Under the pieces are notes generated by a model that was not told the DNA's origin, did no database searches, and saw only the letters and a program-made list of their open reading frames with translations. A stretch of DNA of 64,000 nt from Mustela lutreola. Lineage: Eukaryota; Chordata; Mammalia; Carnivora; Mustelidae. How positions within the stretch are numbered: the stretch's first letter is position 1; the number at the start of each line of letters is the position of its first letter. The DNA is taken from the NCBI RefSeq assembly GCF_030435805.1, contig NC_081290.1, forward strand, positions 175,895,490 to 175,959,489, in the 5' to 3' direction. Made by a program: the position numbers and the translations under genes. Positions 1 to 12,400 of this stretch are shown here, one piece after another.

Positions 1-530
1 CTGGGGCATGGCGGGCGGGGCATCAGGGTGAGGGCGGACCCTGGACAGGGTGGGCGGGGCCCCCTGGGTGAGGGCGGGACCCTGGGGCATGGCGGGCGGG
101 GCATCAGGGTGAGGGCGGACCCTGGGCAGGGTGGGCGGGGCCCCCTGGATGAGGGCGGGACCCTGGGGCATGGCGGGCGGGGCATCAGGGTGAGGGCGGA
201 CCCTGGGCAGGGTGGGTGGGGCCCTCTGGGTGAGGGCGGGACCTTGGGGCATCAGGGTGAGGGCGGGCCCCTGGGCTGGGTCAGTGGGGCCCCCTGGTGA
301 GGGCGGGCCCCCGGGCTGGGTCCGTGGGGCATCTGGACAGCGCAGGACCTCGGGTTGGGGTGGGTGAGTAGGGAGTGGGGGTGGGGCGGAGAGTGTGTGG
401 GCGGGACTATGGAGCGGGATAGGCGGGGCCACATGTGTTAAGGGCGGGGCCCGGTCTGGGTGGGCGGGGCCCGGGCTCGATGGGCGGGGCCCGCGCGCAA
501 GCCGCCCGCCTGCCAGAGCGACTGCTGTGG
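1..530. repeat. GC-rich minisatellite, 81-bp unit, running off the left edge
   Basis: Three near-identical 81-bp units begin at about 1, 82 and 163, each opening CTGGGGCATGGCGGGCGGGG. A fourth unit from about 243 lacks an internal block, and shorter degenerate G-rich copies (GGGCGGGGC, TGAGGGCGGG) continue to about 500. The unit is exactly 27 codons, so the array stays open in several frames without being coding. The true left boundary lies outside the window. Confidence 0.9.
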
Positions 531-1177
531 CTGCTGACCGCTCCATTCCTACCTCGTGGACCTTGCCAGAGTGAACTCTGGAGACTGTGTCGTTATTCAC
601 AGAACGGGGTTCATGATCCTTAAATTTTAGAGTGTTTGGGGGTTAAAAGAAAGATGTATCTGAACCACCTACATATCTAGCTCTGGTGGGTGACCATTAC
701 CATTGGTTCCATCCTAGACTCAACTCCTCGCTGCCCAGGGTCCACTAGGTTCCCGGCACTGGGGCTGTGATGTAAAGTAGCCCTCAGGAAGTATGTCTGG
801 TGCAGAGCAGGCCAGGTGAGTGGCAGCGGGGAGAGAGGCCCCTGCCCAGCTTCAAAATGCCAGGAGGGCTTCCTGGAGGAGGAGAAATTGCAAAGGCCGT
901 GGCCGCCAGCCCGTGGCGGTTAGATCGGAGGCAGGGTGATGGGGAGGAGTTGGGACCCTCGGGGAAGGTGAAGCTGAAAGAACCCCCAAGTTCTTTCAGT
1001 GGCCGTAGGTTTATTATCTTTAGAAAGAGTCCACTTTCGGTGGCCGTACGTTTTTATCTTTAGAAAGAGTCCTCTGGGGCGAGACCACATGGGTGGAGGT
1101 TACCTTCCACGTTCACCGTCAGCAGCTCCGCTGGCCAAATCAAGAATTCTTCTGGAGTGGTAAAAAGACTACTTGGA
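531..1177. other. Unique intergenic sequence with a small tandem duplication
   Basis: No gene is recognised. A roughly 40-bp segment around 994-1073 is present twice in tandem; both copies contain GTGGCCGTA and ATCTTTAGAAAGAGTCC. Confidence 0.5.
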
Positions 1178-1334
1178 GGGGCACCTGGATGGCTCAGTGG
1201 GTTAAAGCCTCTGCCTTCAGCTCAGGTTAGGATCTCAGTGTCCTGGGATCAAGGCCCACATCGGGCTCGAGCCCCACATCGGGCTCTCTGCTCAGCAAGT
1301 AAATAAATAAAATCTTAAGAAAAAAAAAAAAAAG
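1178..1334 (+). mobile_element. CAN SINE (tRNA-derived)
   Basis: The tRNA-like head GGGGCACCTGGATGGCTCAG is followed by an AATAAAATCTT tail and poly(A). It is flanked by the target duplication AAAAAGACTACTTGGA / AAAAAGACTATTTGGA. Confidence 0.95.
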
Positions 1335-1342
1335 ACTATTTG

Positions 1343-2330
1343 GAATTTTTCAGGTCGGGCCATGTACTTCTGAGTTCTCAGCAGTGACTGCAGACTGCAA
1401 GGGTGAGTTGGGCTTTAAAATAATCCCCTCTCTGAACCAAGCTTGGTTCCAGGGTGAATATTATTACTCAGATGAAAAGAAAATTAGAACTTTTATACCT
1501 ATGTTATTCAACCGCCTCTGTGTACGTGGGTTTTGTCCCTCGCCTTCACGTGCCTTGCTGCTGGGAACCAGAAGCCAGGAGTCAATGAAGTGTTGTCTGC
1601 CTCGCCTAAGACCGGCCCCTCCCTAAAGATGTTCTGGAGAAAAAGAGGAATAAGGTGGGGTTGGGCGGGGTGGAGTGTTTAGGCCCGGGCTTGCAGCCTG
1701 GCCTGGGAGATGATGACAAGCCGTGAACAATTTGGTGGGGTGTTTCCTCTCCCTTTGTTTCCTATTAGATGGTATGTGAGTTGTGGGTTGGTTGGTTTTG
1801 TTTTCATTTCAGTGACTGGCCCCTGAATATTGCTTTTGAAACAGCAATTTTCAGGATTAGCTAATAGCCATGCTGTCATGCTCATTTAGACCCAGTGAAC
1901 AGTGATGTGATCTCAGCCTGCTGGTCTGTCAGCACGGTCCTGGCCTGGCCTGGGGAGGGTAACCGAGCAGGTTTGGGGACAAGCTGTTCGGTTCCTCCAG
2001 GTGGGGGACTTGTCTGTATCACCTCCTGTCCACCCCTCCCCCATGATTACAGAGGACACGGTGCAGATCTGGAATGTAGCCCTGAGCTGCTGCCCATTTG
2101 TGGTGTGATCTGTGCCCTGAGGCTGAATTATAAACTGAGGGTTTGACTAAATGCTGAAGTTTCCTTCCTCCTCTGGGAGGGTGTGGGTCATCTGAGCAGT
2201 GAGTATCACATCCTGGCATTTAAAGGCAGAGCCTGAAACTGTGAACCAATGACTTCTCCTCCTCAAATACTCCTTCCTATCTATGTCCTTGTCGGCGCAT
2301 CGGTCTTCTTGCCATTGGAAACTGATACCT
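1343..2330. other. Intergenic, nothing recognised
   Basis: Mostly unique sequence. Short open frames exist on both strands but show no family similarity or splice structure that I can support. Confidence 0.4.
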
Positions 2331-2540
2331 TTTTTAAAAAAAAGATTTTATTTATTTATTTATTTGAGACAGCGCACAAGAGCGTGGGAGTGTGGGGGGA
2401 AGGGAGAGGGAGAGACTCTGGAGCAGACTCCCCACTGAGCTCGACATGGGGCTTGATCTCTGTACCCTGAGATCATAACCTAAGCTGAAACCAAGAATGG
2501 GACGCTGGACCCTTAACCGACTGAGCCACCCAGAGGCCCC
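2331..2540 (-). mobile_element. CAN SINE
   Basis: A reverse-oriented copy: the T-rich tail (AAGATTTTATTTATTTATTT) is at the left and the head complement (TGAGCCACCCAGAGGCCCC) at the right. Confidence 0.93.
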
Positions 2541-3402
2541 ATTGTCACTGGAAATTGATTTCTAAATGACATTGTTAATCTGGTCAAATTCACAGGATTC
2601 CGTACTTTCAGGAAGGAAGGCAATGTTGCAGATGGCAGAGTGTTTGACAAACGGGGTTGAGCTGGGTAAGAATACATGAAAACTGGAGGCCAAAACAACA
2701 AAGCTAGATTCCGTGGAGACCTTCAGGGGAAAACAGTGAAGCCCTTTCATATTTTCATACAGATGGTCATTTCTGCGATGCTGCTGCAGAGGTCAAACAT
2801 GGTGATGAAGGTTCTCAGAAAGTGATACCAATAATACAGTAAATTCTTGACTTTCTTGAAATCACAAACTAAGAGAAAAGATATTTCATTATGTTTTTTT
2901 CAAAATAAAATGCAAAAACACTTATTTTCTATGAAATCTTGGTTCCCTATTAGAGTTCATTTTTGGATGGCTCCTTTTGGATTCCGGTATCTCCTGTGGT
3001 TGCTAATTTTCCATCTTATTTCAAAAAGGATTTAAGATACCTAACGCTCTTTGTTGAACAGCAGTATATTCTGAATTCTTCCCCACCAAAGGGATCCATG
3101 TCCTAATACCTTTCTCATGTTCCTCATCTCTAAGATCCATTTTGCCTACTAATTGACATTTTTTAAGTAGTAGCTTTCCCATATTAAGTGAAACAGTAGA
3201 TTACTTATTTTATAAATTATATATTTGAATTATACATATAAATTTTATACATATTATATGTGTGACTATTGGTTATAGACATGACAATTTTATGTATTTA
3301 TTTATATATAAATATATATGAATATTTAAAAGTTTTATATACTCAGTTCTGAATAGCACCTTGAGTAGTTGCCATAATCACAGCTAAGAGTCAAAGGTGT
3401 CC
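2541..3402. other. Intergenic, with AT-rich low-complexity block
   Basis: No gene is seen. From about 3200 to 3345 the sequence is dominated by TATATA/ATTTAT low complexity. Confidence 0.5.
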
Positions 3403-3527
3403 GGGCACCTGCCTGGCTTAGCTGGTAGAGCAGGTGACTCTTAACCCCAGGGTTGTGAGTTTGGGCCCCATGCTGGGCGTGGAGCCCGCATTAAAACAAA
3501 ATTAAAAGTAAATAAATAAAAATAAAA
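3403..3527 (+). mobile_element. Older tRNA-Lys-type SINE
   Basis: Head GGGCACCTGCCTGGCTTAGC and B-box-like GTTGTGAGTTTGGGCCCC, then a short A-rich tail. Flanking duplication AGTCAAAGGTGTC / AGTTAAGGTGTC. Confidence 0.88.
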
Positions 3528-3861
3528 GTTAAGGTGTCTGTTTGCCACCCCCTCACCCTTCTCAGTGATAGACACCATGGCTCTGGAAGCCCCAGGACAG
3601 GTGGGTATCAGAGGCTTGGTCAGGACATGGAGGAGGAGTAGGGAGGGAGGTGATAAGATAGGATCCAGCAGGTGTGACTGACCTACCCGGTATGAGGTCC
3701 GAGCAGGTCTTTCCGGGTCTGGGCAGTAGAAGGGAGCGGGGACATCCTGAACTCAAGCCCAGCCTGCATCAGTCCTGGTGTGGGAACCAGTTGGGGTCTG
3801 TGTCCCAGTGAGAACAGGGAAGGAGAAGACAGTGAGTACAGTTTTCAAATATTTATTTATT

Positions 3862-4023
3862 TAAAGATTTTATTTATTTGACAGAGAGAGATCACAAGTA
3901 GGCAAAGAGGCAGGCAGAGAGGGGAAGCAGGCTCCCTGCTCAGCAGAGAGCCCGATGCTGGACCCTGAGATCATGACCTGAGCCAAAGGCAGAGGTTTAA
4001 TGTACTGAGCCACCTAGGTGCCC
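3862..4023 (-). mobile_element. CAN SINE
   Basis: Reverse copy from TTAAAGATTTTATTTATTTG to CCACCTAGGTGCCC. Flanked by GTTTTCAAATATTT / GCTTTCAAATATTT. Confidence 0.95.
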
Positions 4024-4045
4024 GCTTTCAAATATTTAATTGGAA

Positions 4046-4152
4046 GGGTGCCTGTTGGGCTCAGCTGGTGGAGCAAGTGACTCTTGATCTCAGGATTGTG
4101 GGTTTGAGCCCCACGTTTTATGTAGAGATTGCTTAAAAATAAAATCTTAAAA
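4046..4152 (+). mobile_element. Older tRNA-Lys-type SINE
   Basis: Head GGGTGCCTGTTGGGCTCAGC, B-box-like GGGTTTGAGCCCCACG, and a short AAATAAAATCTTAAAA tail. It lies directly beside the preceding SINE in the opposite orientation. Confidence 0.88.
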
Positions 4153-4467
4153 TGTTTAATAATAATCAGTAATAGTGACACATTTAAAGACACTTAGAGA
4201 ATAGAAAGAATAAAACAAAAGTTACCTAATAATTTCATCTCAAACCACAATCATTGTTCTGATTTTGGTGTTCTTTTTAAATTTTGTATACTTTTTGCTT
4301 TTCTATACATTTTTATCATTTCCTTTCCTTTCCTGTTCTATAAAACCATGTTTCCATGCTGCACTATGGTCAGAGTGACCTAGTGGCCGAATGAATTAGT
4401 TTTTTAATTTTATTACTAAACATTTAGATGGCTTTGGATGTTTTGTTTTTGTCTTTTTCAGATACCG

Positions 4468-4665
4468 TTTTTTTTTTTTTTAATATTTTATTTATTTATT
4501 TGACAGAGAGAGATCATAAGTAGGCAGAGAGGCAGGCAGAGAGAGAGAGGAGGAAGCAGGCTCCCCGCTGAGCAGAGAGCCTGATGCGGGACTCGATCCC
4601 AGGATCCTGAGATCATGACCCGAGCCGAAGGCAGCGGCTCAACCCACTGAGCCACCCAGGCGCCC
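4468..4665 (-). mobile_element. CAN SINE
   Basis: Reverse copy with a long poly(T) left end and head complement CCACCCAGGCGCCC. Flanked by the duplication TCAGATACCG. Confidence 0.96.
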
Positions 4666-4869
4666 TCAGATACCGTTTTTATGGACTTTTAAGGTATATT
4701 GTTTTTTGGAGTGGGAGGAAAAAAATCATGTTATTAATTTGTTCACACAACAAGGACCAACTGAAGACAGCACGCTAGGCGCAGAGAATGAGAGCCTTTG
4801 AGGAGAGGACCCTCTAGCTTTGGTTATTGCACAAGGAATCCTCAAGCCAGTCTGAGCCTCAGCCCTGCT

Positions 4870-6560
4870 CATCGGTGACTGCACCCCTGCAGGCCAGACG
4901 CTGGGCCAGCATCACACTTGTCTGGTCCCCAGGCCGCTGCAGCTGGCCTCCTTCACCAGTGCCCACAGCCGCCGGCGTCAGGCGCGCTCTCTCCTCTGCA
5001 TGCATGTAAATGACCACGCGGTCCCTCCAGACGCCCAAACCAAACACCTCGGGGCCAGTTTCTTTCTTTCCACTCCAGCCCTGGCGTTCTGCAGGCCTTA
5101 GCTCCCGTGGCATCTTCCCGCGGGCCTCCTTCCAGACCCCGAGTTTAGTCTCCGGCCCCTTGCCTGATTTCCTCTCCTGCAGCCCATCTCCACCTGACCC
5201 GGAGTGCTCGCGGACGGCCACTGCTCCCCTGGGCTCCACCTGTGACCTCGCCGGGGAGCGAAGGCCGGGCAGCCCTAGGCTCGAGCTCCGACTCTGCACC
5301 AACAGTCCGCACCGCACAGGCCAAGCGCCCGGCGGGAGGTCCTGCAAGTGTGTCCGGTGATACCCCTGGGGCCGAGGGCCGGGGACACTGGGGTGCCCCC
5401 ACCTCGGGGACTGCGGGCGTCCCCTGGAGCCGGCCCCCGTGGCCCCCGTGGCCCTGTCCCAGCCCCGCTCTTTCCTCGCCGCGACTTCGCGCCGCCGCGG
5501 GCCCCTGCGAGCGCGCAGCCTCCGCCTTCTTGGCAGGCGAAGCAGGCTTATGCGAGCGGGTCTCGGCCTCCGCCAAACTGGCAGAAATCACTTCACAGCA
5601 GTGGAAAAGTACAAACGTTCTTTGATGCCGGAAAGTGGTGACTTGGCCAAATACGTGCTCAGTGCGCCTGCGCAGCACGGTCCTGGGGGGAGGGTAGGGG
5701 GCGTCCTGCCTGCGGAGTTCACTGCGCCTGCGCAGAGCGACCTTCGGGGGGCTGGCCTCCGGAGCTCGCTGCGCCTGCGCAGAACTGCCTGCGGGAGTCC
5801 TACCTGCGGCGTTCGCCGCGCTTGCGCTCGGGCTGCTCCGGCGGATCATGCCTGTGGGGCCCACTGCGCCTGCTCTCAGACTGCGGCGACCCGTGGCCGC
5901 TAGGGTCAGGCCCCGAGGACAGCCAGTCCCACACGACGCGTGGACTGTGTTCCAAGGAAGTGTTTGAAACTCGGTTTAGCACCCAGATCCCTTTCCCCGT
6001 GGAAACAGTGTATTAAGTGGAAGTCAAGTCAACGGGCTGCCCCCCCCCACCCCGCCCAGTCTGCTGAGCGCACGCGGCGCCGACGCCGGCCCGCGGTCCC
6101 CACCGGCGCCCGGTGCCCCCTGCTCCGCACGCAGCCGCGGCCGTGACCTCCCTGCGGCGACCCATGTCGGCCTAGGACGCGGTGTGGCACGCCCGCCTCT
6201 ATCCCCGGCCCCGTGTCACAGCAAGTCTGCATCTTGTCCTGCGGGCACGGCCTCCCCCTCTGCTTTCCCGCGTGTCCACTGCGGCCCGTGGCGGCACCCG
6301 CTCCGGCCGGCGCTCTGCTCCCGGCCCTGGGCTCCACCGGCCCTGCCGGTGCTTGGAGCCCCTGAGAACCCCCGGTCAGCCAAGGGTCCAGCCCCAGCAG
6401 CCGAAGCACCGAGCCCGGCTCCTCTGTGCCGTCCCCACGGCCCACCCTGCACGGCCGAGAGTCCGCGGGCCATGAAGACGGCAGATGCCCGGCCTGTGCT
6501 CCCAGAGCCCCCCTGGACCGAAACAGCTGCCTGATCAGAGAGCGCTCTCTTCGCCTAAGT
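4870..6560. promoter_or_regulatory. Orphan CpG island, candidate promoter
   Basis: This is a dense CpG-rich block with Sp1-like GC boxes. Its core (5660-5880) carries an array of TGCGCCTGCGCA motifs, the NRF1-type palindrome common at housekeeping promoters. Long open frames on both strands here (for example 5145-5864, - strand) are what high GC produces, and none resembles a known protein. In human the interval between YAP1 and BIRC3 contains no well-known protein gene, so an unannotated or non-coding transcript is possible. Direction is unknown. Confidence 0.6.
5655..5880. repeat. Degenerate ~47-bp tandem array carrying NRF1-type motifs
   Basis: TGCGCCTGCGCA occurs exactly at 5663-5674, 5723-5734 and 5770-5781. 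Related forms occur near 5817-5828 and at 5865-5876 (TGCGCCTGCTCT). Start-to-start spacing is about 60, 47, 47 and 48 bp. Surrounding words such as CTGCGGAGTTC and CTCCGGAGCTC recur between motifs, so this is a decayed tandem repeat and not five independent sites. Confidence 0.8.
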
Positions 6561-9259
6561 GCGTCTAGGATGCTGTCCATGCAGGGACCAGGGCGTACTC
6601 ACGGTTCCTGAGCGGGGCCTGGACGCCACTGAAGGTGTGATCTGAGGTGATGCTTGAAAGGCGCCTGCCTAGCCTGGTGGGAAGGGGTCCTAGGGGAGTG
6701 GCTCTGCAAGCGGAGAGGCTGTGTGTGCAAAGGCATGGGGGCCTGGGAGGGGAGGATGTTAGGGTTGCAAACAGTGCCCTCGGGTTTCAGGCCTGAGGGT
6801 TGCAGGTGGATGGAAAGGGGGAGACCAGGCCCAAAGGGCAGGGAAGCAGGAGAGGAGGCTGTTTTCTGTTAGCCTCACCCTGCTGCTGATTTGTGTCCCT
6901 CCCTGCAGGCCTTGTAGTTCATGATTTTAAAAATAGCTTTTATGATCTCCTAGGGATAAAATTTGGGAAAATGTAGGCAAAACTAAAACTCAAATCTAAA
7001 AAAATTTGCAAACACACTTATTTCCATACACTTGCTTTTAGTATTTTAATATTAAATCAAGCAACACAAGAAAGTGGGCTATGACTTTTCCCCCTTGATT
7101 CTCTAGGTTTCTGTGTAACGTAAACATTTAGAGAATCAGGTTCATGTACCTTTCTAATTTAAAAAAGTTTACATTTTGTTAATTAAAAAAACAAACAGAG
7201 GCCTACATGTTCAAGGTTGAAAGCTGATTTCCCTGCTCACTTCATTTTCCTAGGAATTTATTGCACAGTAAATTAGTTCATTGCAAACCTTCCAGCAATG
7301 TTTTAATCTATTATAGATTACTTAAAAAAAAAAAAAACCGAAAACACAAATTTGAGTTTTCCCCCTTGAACAATGAGTGGTTTATTTTAAAGTAGGTGAA
7401 AGGTAACGTGAAGGGGAAAAAAACTCCAGCTTCACAGATGTATGGTTTAAAGTTTGCCAAGTACTTAGTGGAGGGTTACACTGACTTCAAAGGGCTGGAA
7501 AGTGTAATGTAACATGAGAACAGGAAGGTCCTGTTTCTTTCTCGGCCTGCTCTCTCTGGTTCCTGCAAAACGTCAACATCAGAGCAAGGATTTTGAGAAA
7601 TCGCATCCCCTGGTGGAGAAGCAAGTGAGCGGAAGGAGGCGGTGCAGTGCGTGCTGCGTGAACGCCACTGTATCTGCAGTCAGGGTGCTCTGTCCTCCGA
7701 CAGGAGCTTTCTGATCATGGGTGCGGGAGAGTCTGTCTATGCTCTACACGACTGTATTGCTCAGCGAGAGCGGCAGTCCCAAGCCCGTGAGGGCAGACAA
7801 AGTGAGCATTTCTTACTGGGTTGCATGCTCATTGGTGTGTTTTATGTACCTTACAAAAGTCTGACTAAGTAAGAGTCAATGATAAAAAACTTGATACCCC
7901 TCTTTAGTGGTCAGCTATCAGCCAAGCCCCTCGATCCTTTCCCTTTATGTGTTCGGGCTTGAAAATCTCAGCAGGGAGAGGGCCTTAGGTTCCGAGTCTT
8001 TGCTGGCAGCATTCTGATCAGTCGCTGTGTTTCCTGAGATAGGGTTTGTAGCTGGAGATCAGGAGTGCAAGAGCACCTTGTCCCCAAAGAGACCAGACTA
8101 GGGCCCTCGCTGCTGACAGAGTCTGAAGACAGACAGGAAAGGGGTCTATCTCAGTGAGGCGGAGACGGAAAGATGGTGTGCTGGCGTCTCCGAATCATGC
8201 AAAAGACATCTGGGTTAGATCACGACAGTGTGGGTAGAGGTCAGCGGGTCCCCGCAGGTGGGTAGCGAAGGTCAGGTCGCTGGTGGTCGCTGGTGTCAGG
8301 ACAGTCTCCCCTGCTTGCAGGGTGGTCTGTGTGCTTACTACGGGGCGCCTGGCGTGCCCCACCTCACCCCTCCCGTCTTGGGCCCGAGTGAAGCGAGAAC
8401 TTAATTAGGAAGTATACACTGAGGTCATAATGGAGGCAGTTGAAGTCCCGGTTCAGGCTCAGCATGTTGGGGGGAAGGAAGCAGGATCAGCTGCCCCCAA
8501 ACCTGCTTCTCTGGCATCAGCATTTTCTCGAGCTGATGGTTTTGAGAAACAGCAGATGCAGAAGTTAGACTCTGGCGAGGGACATTGACATTTATAAAGG
8601 AAATCTCTGTCCACTCCAGGAAGCCAAAGGGGGACTCCATCACAGGACGGTGTCTAAGGAGGAGGACAGATGTCCCCCGCAGCCCCACACACACCTTCTC
8701 CATCTGTCCTGAAGGTGGTGTTTTGGCTGGTGGCTCAGGCCACCTCAGGGACTGACTTACTTCTCCTGGGTATCTGTCTCCCTGGATGCACCAAGTGTAC
8801 ATGTCGGTAAACTTTGTGCTTTTCTCATTAATCCATCTTTTATTACAGGATGTGTCAGTCGAGAACTCAGAAGAGTGGAGGGAAAGCTATTTGTCCTTTT
8901 CCACAAGGTGGAGAGGAGGCACCTGCTCCCCTGTCTGTGCTCATCTCATGGGGCGGAAGCGAGCCTTGACCAGAGCCTCTGCCTGGGGCCGCGTGCGCCT
9001 CTTCTCCTGGCTGAGGGACATGGCTTCCTATCGAATGTGATTTCAGGACTGGGAACCTACCTGAGGTTGCTGGAAGACCCGGTTCCCCCACCTGCTGGCT
9101 ACCTCGGGGCGGGAGTCCCAGAGGTAAATCTTCATTCCTTCTGCTAAAGTGCACACACGCCCAACAGTATCCTAACATTGTTTGCTTTTTTAAGTCATTT
9201 ACACCATCATGAGAGCGAGGTTCTGCTTTACTGTGAGCACAGATTTAAAGGAAAAGTGG
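6560..9259. other. Intergenic, nothing recognised
   Basis: Unique sequence with an AT-rich stretch (6900-7500). No gene, repeat family or RNA could be supported. Confidence 0.4.
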
Positions 9260-9456
9260 GGGCGCCTGGGTGGCTCAGTGGGTTGGGCCGCTGCCTTCGG
9301 CTCAGGTCATGATCTCAGGGTCCTGGGATCAAGTCCCGCATCGGGCTCTCTGCTCAGCGGGGAGCCTGCTTCCTCCTCTCTCTCTGCCTGCCTCTCTGCC
9401 TGCTTGTGATCTCTGTCTGTCAAATGAATGAATAAAATCTTTAAAAAAAAAAAAAA
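9260..9456 (+). mobile_element. CAN SINE, young-looking
   Basis: Head GGGGCGCCTGGGTGGCTCAG close to consensus, CT-rich centre, AATAAAATCTTT and poly(A). Perfect target duplication AAAGGAAAAGTGGG on both sides. Confidence 0.97.
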
Positions 9457-9469
9457 TAAAGGAAAAGTG

Positions 9470-12400
9470 GGAGACGATGGGGCATGAGGGAATTTAGATT
9501 TTGGCGGGAGAGGGAAAGGGGCCAGGCCTGTTTGGAGCAGTGATAATAGTAAGTGGATGCCAGGTGGAGAGGAAGAAGGCAGGGGACCATGTTTCAGACG
9601 ATGGTAAGTGCAATTTTGGCTGAGGTCAGGCTGCCTGCAAATGCTTCCTTTCCACAGAAGACAGTGCATTTAGAGTATCTTCTGGAGAAGGAATGATAAT
9701 TCGATTTTCAAAAATTTTAGAGAGGAAAATAAAAACCAATATTAGAAAAATATAGGCCATTTTTCCTAATAATTCTGTTGTCAAGGCAGAATTAGATTTC
9801 ATTTTTCTAGCAAGAAGTAATTATAATGGAGCTGTGTCTAAAAATGTGATTTTTCTTCCGAGCCATTTTTGGTCTCAAATACATTTTGGAAATGTGATTT
9901 ACAACCACCTTTTCTGGTGATCAGGATGCTAGCCGTGTGACTTTAAGCTGTGAGTTAAAAAGATATGTACCGATTACAAAAAAAGGAAAAAAAGGATAAA
10001 TGTACATTTGTTTAAAGCCGGGGTTGGTGGGGTACAGCCTGCAGGTCAGATCCAGTCCTCCCTCCGTCTGTGTGTGGCCGGTGAGTTCAAAATGGTTCAC
10101 ACTTCAAATGGTTGAAAAAAATAAAAATAGCTAACATTTTATGATATGTAAGAAGAGTATTAAATTGAAATGTAGTAACTTGGCTTTGCTCGTTTGTTTA
10201 TAAGTATGTGTTTCCGGCTGCTGGTAAGCTAGAGTGGCAAATCAAAGAGCTGCAGCAGAACATTTGGTCCATGAAGCCTAAAGTATGTATTATTTGGTCC
10301 TTTACAGAAAATGTGTACCAGCCTCTAGTGTACAGTATTTGTTCCCAAAGTGTGTTCCGTGGAACCATCTCCTCAGCTAGTCTGCATCCGAAAAGGCTTC
10401 CATGGTGAGGTGAGTCCTGCAGAGTCTGTCTGCCACAGTTCACGTTTTCAAGGACCTGAGGAGTCCTGCAGTGAGCAGCCAGTTTCCAAGGTGTATTTGA
10501 CTTCAGCACAGTCTCCACTCCCTTTACACCTGCGACCCACCATTGGGCCAAGAGAAACTCCCGCAGGAGCTTCCAGGGGGGACCTTTGTCAGGTAGGAGT
10601 GTTTTCTAGCAAGGTTGCAGCCTGTCCTCGGGCTGGATGTGCTGCTGCAGTCCCCATAACCCTGCGAAGGCATGTGGAGATGGTCTTGTCCGGTCACCTC
10701 CCATTCCGGATCAGGAGCTGGGGGTGGGTCATGGCCCCTCACTTGCCGTCTCTCCTGCTGGTGGGGCTCCCGTCCAGTGGTTTTGCTTCCTCCGGACATT
10801 GGCCCAGATGTCACCTTCCCTCTGGGGGCTTCCTGGCTACCCGGACAGGAACTCGAGCCTGTCTTCTGTCTTCCCACCACTGTCCAGCCACGTCTGAGCT
10901 GCTTCTGTCCGCAGCACTATAGGCTAACATGCCCCACGCTGTCGGCCTCATCAGGACACCAGCCTTCTGGGGGCCTATGGGCTGTCGTATGACAGCCCGG
11001 GCGAGTGCGAGGCCTGTCCGCGCTGCATCTAGTAGGGATATTGTGCTGGTCGCCTCTGTGCTCTGGCGGGAAAGCAGGTAAGAATGGGTGTCCTGGGTGT
11101 TCGGGGGCAGACCCCGAGGCTGGCACTGAGCAGGGGCTGTAGTTCACGCTGGCGTCAGCTGGAGCCCAGCGACAGACACAGAGCTTGGGTGCATTTTATC
11201 ATCGTTGTACGATCCAGAGGCCCAGGGTGACAGGGCAAGGCCCCAGCCTCCAGGGACCTGAGCCCCTCTGACCCCGCTGCAGCGGTGTCCCGAGAGCACG
11301 GTTCCTGCCCCAGCCTCTGCTGGCCGCGGGGTTCCCGGGCCGTACCTCTCTGTTGCCAGCGGGGGGACAGGGCAGTCTCCCCTGAAGTCTTCTCTTTCCC
11401 TGGCCTCTCTCTCCCCGGCTCGGAATCGTCGTGTCTGCGATGGGCCCGCCCAGTGAAAACTTTCCAGGAGCATGCGTTTCAGGCAGGTCACTAGCCGTAT
11501 CTGACACAGGGACTGTGTGACTCTGGGCTGATAACAGAGGTGATCTGGACAAGTCCACTGGTCCCTGAGGGTCGTGATGACAAAGCGCCCAGGGCAGAAT
11601 GGCTCACCGCCAGGAACCGCTCTGTCTGTCACCCAGGAAGGCAGCGTGAGCACGGCGTGGGTCCCTGTGCTGGGGGCCGTGAGCGAGACACCCCATGTTC
11701 TCTCCCAGCATCTGAGGGGCACTGCTCAGGGGCACTGAGGGAACATTTCCTCCAGCCGCGGAGGCCCCGGCTGGATGTGTGACAGACGGGAGCGAAGGGA
11801 AGCTGCTAAAGGTGCGGAGTGTAAGTTGTGTGGAACATGGGAGTCTTTGTGGGGAAGTGAAGGCCCAAGGACGCCGTTAGACGCGTCTGATGAGGCAGAG
11901 AGATAACAGAGGCCAGGGGTGAGCTACGGGGTGCTCAGCGAGGCCTGGTGGCCCTCTATCCTGGGAGATGAGGCTCCTCCTTCCCCCCAGTCTGGCGAGG
12001 GCTCCTCTCCCAGCACAGCCCTGTGAGCTGCTGTGCAGGAAGCGGGTGCACTGGACACATGGGCTCTGTGACCTTCCTGCCCCTGCTATTGCAGCCCCTT
12101 CTCCTTCTAAGGTGCGCTCTGCCCGGGGACCACGGGGCTCGCTGTCCCAGGCTGGCAGGCCCATCGCGGCTGTCTGCCTTGTCTCTGTGTCCCTGCATTG
12201 AGGGCCCGCTGCAGTCCTTGCCTTCCTTACCCTGCGGGAGCCCCGTGTCCACAGTGGCTCATAGTCCAAGGTTTGCCGCGCTGCGTTGGGTTCCTGTGAC
12301 AGGAAGGATCTCGGGCTTGGGGAGCCAGCACGGCCTGTGCTGCCGGAACACAGATCGTTGTGCCCAGAGGCAAGTGTGAGGCTCTGTACACACTGTAGGA

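Noticed and set aside
28-300. Glycine-rich 90-codon frame at the left edge
   Set aside because: It is the 81-bp minisatellite, whose unit is a multiple of three.
5145-5864. 239-codon open frame, - strand, in the first island
   Set aside because: Same composition effect, and it overlaps the tandem NRF1-motif array.
9260-9456. tRNA gene
   Set aside because: The A/B-box-like sequence here and at the other SINE copies is the tRNA-derived SINE head, not a foldable complete tRNA.
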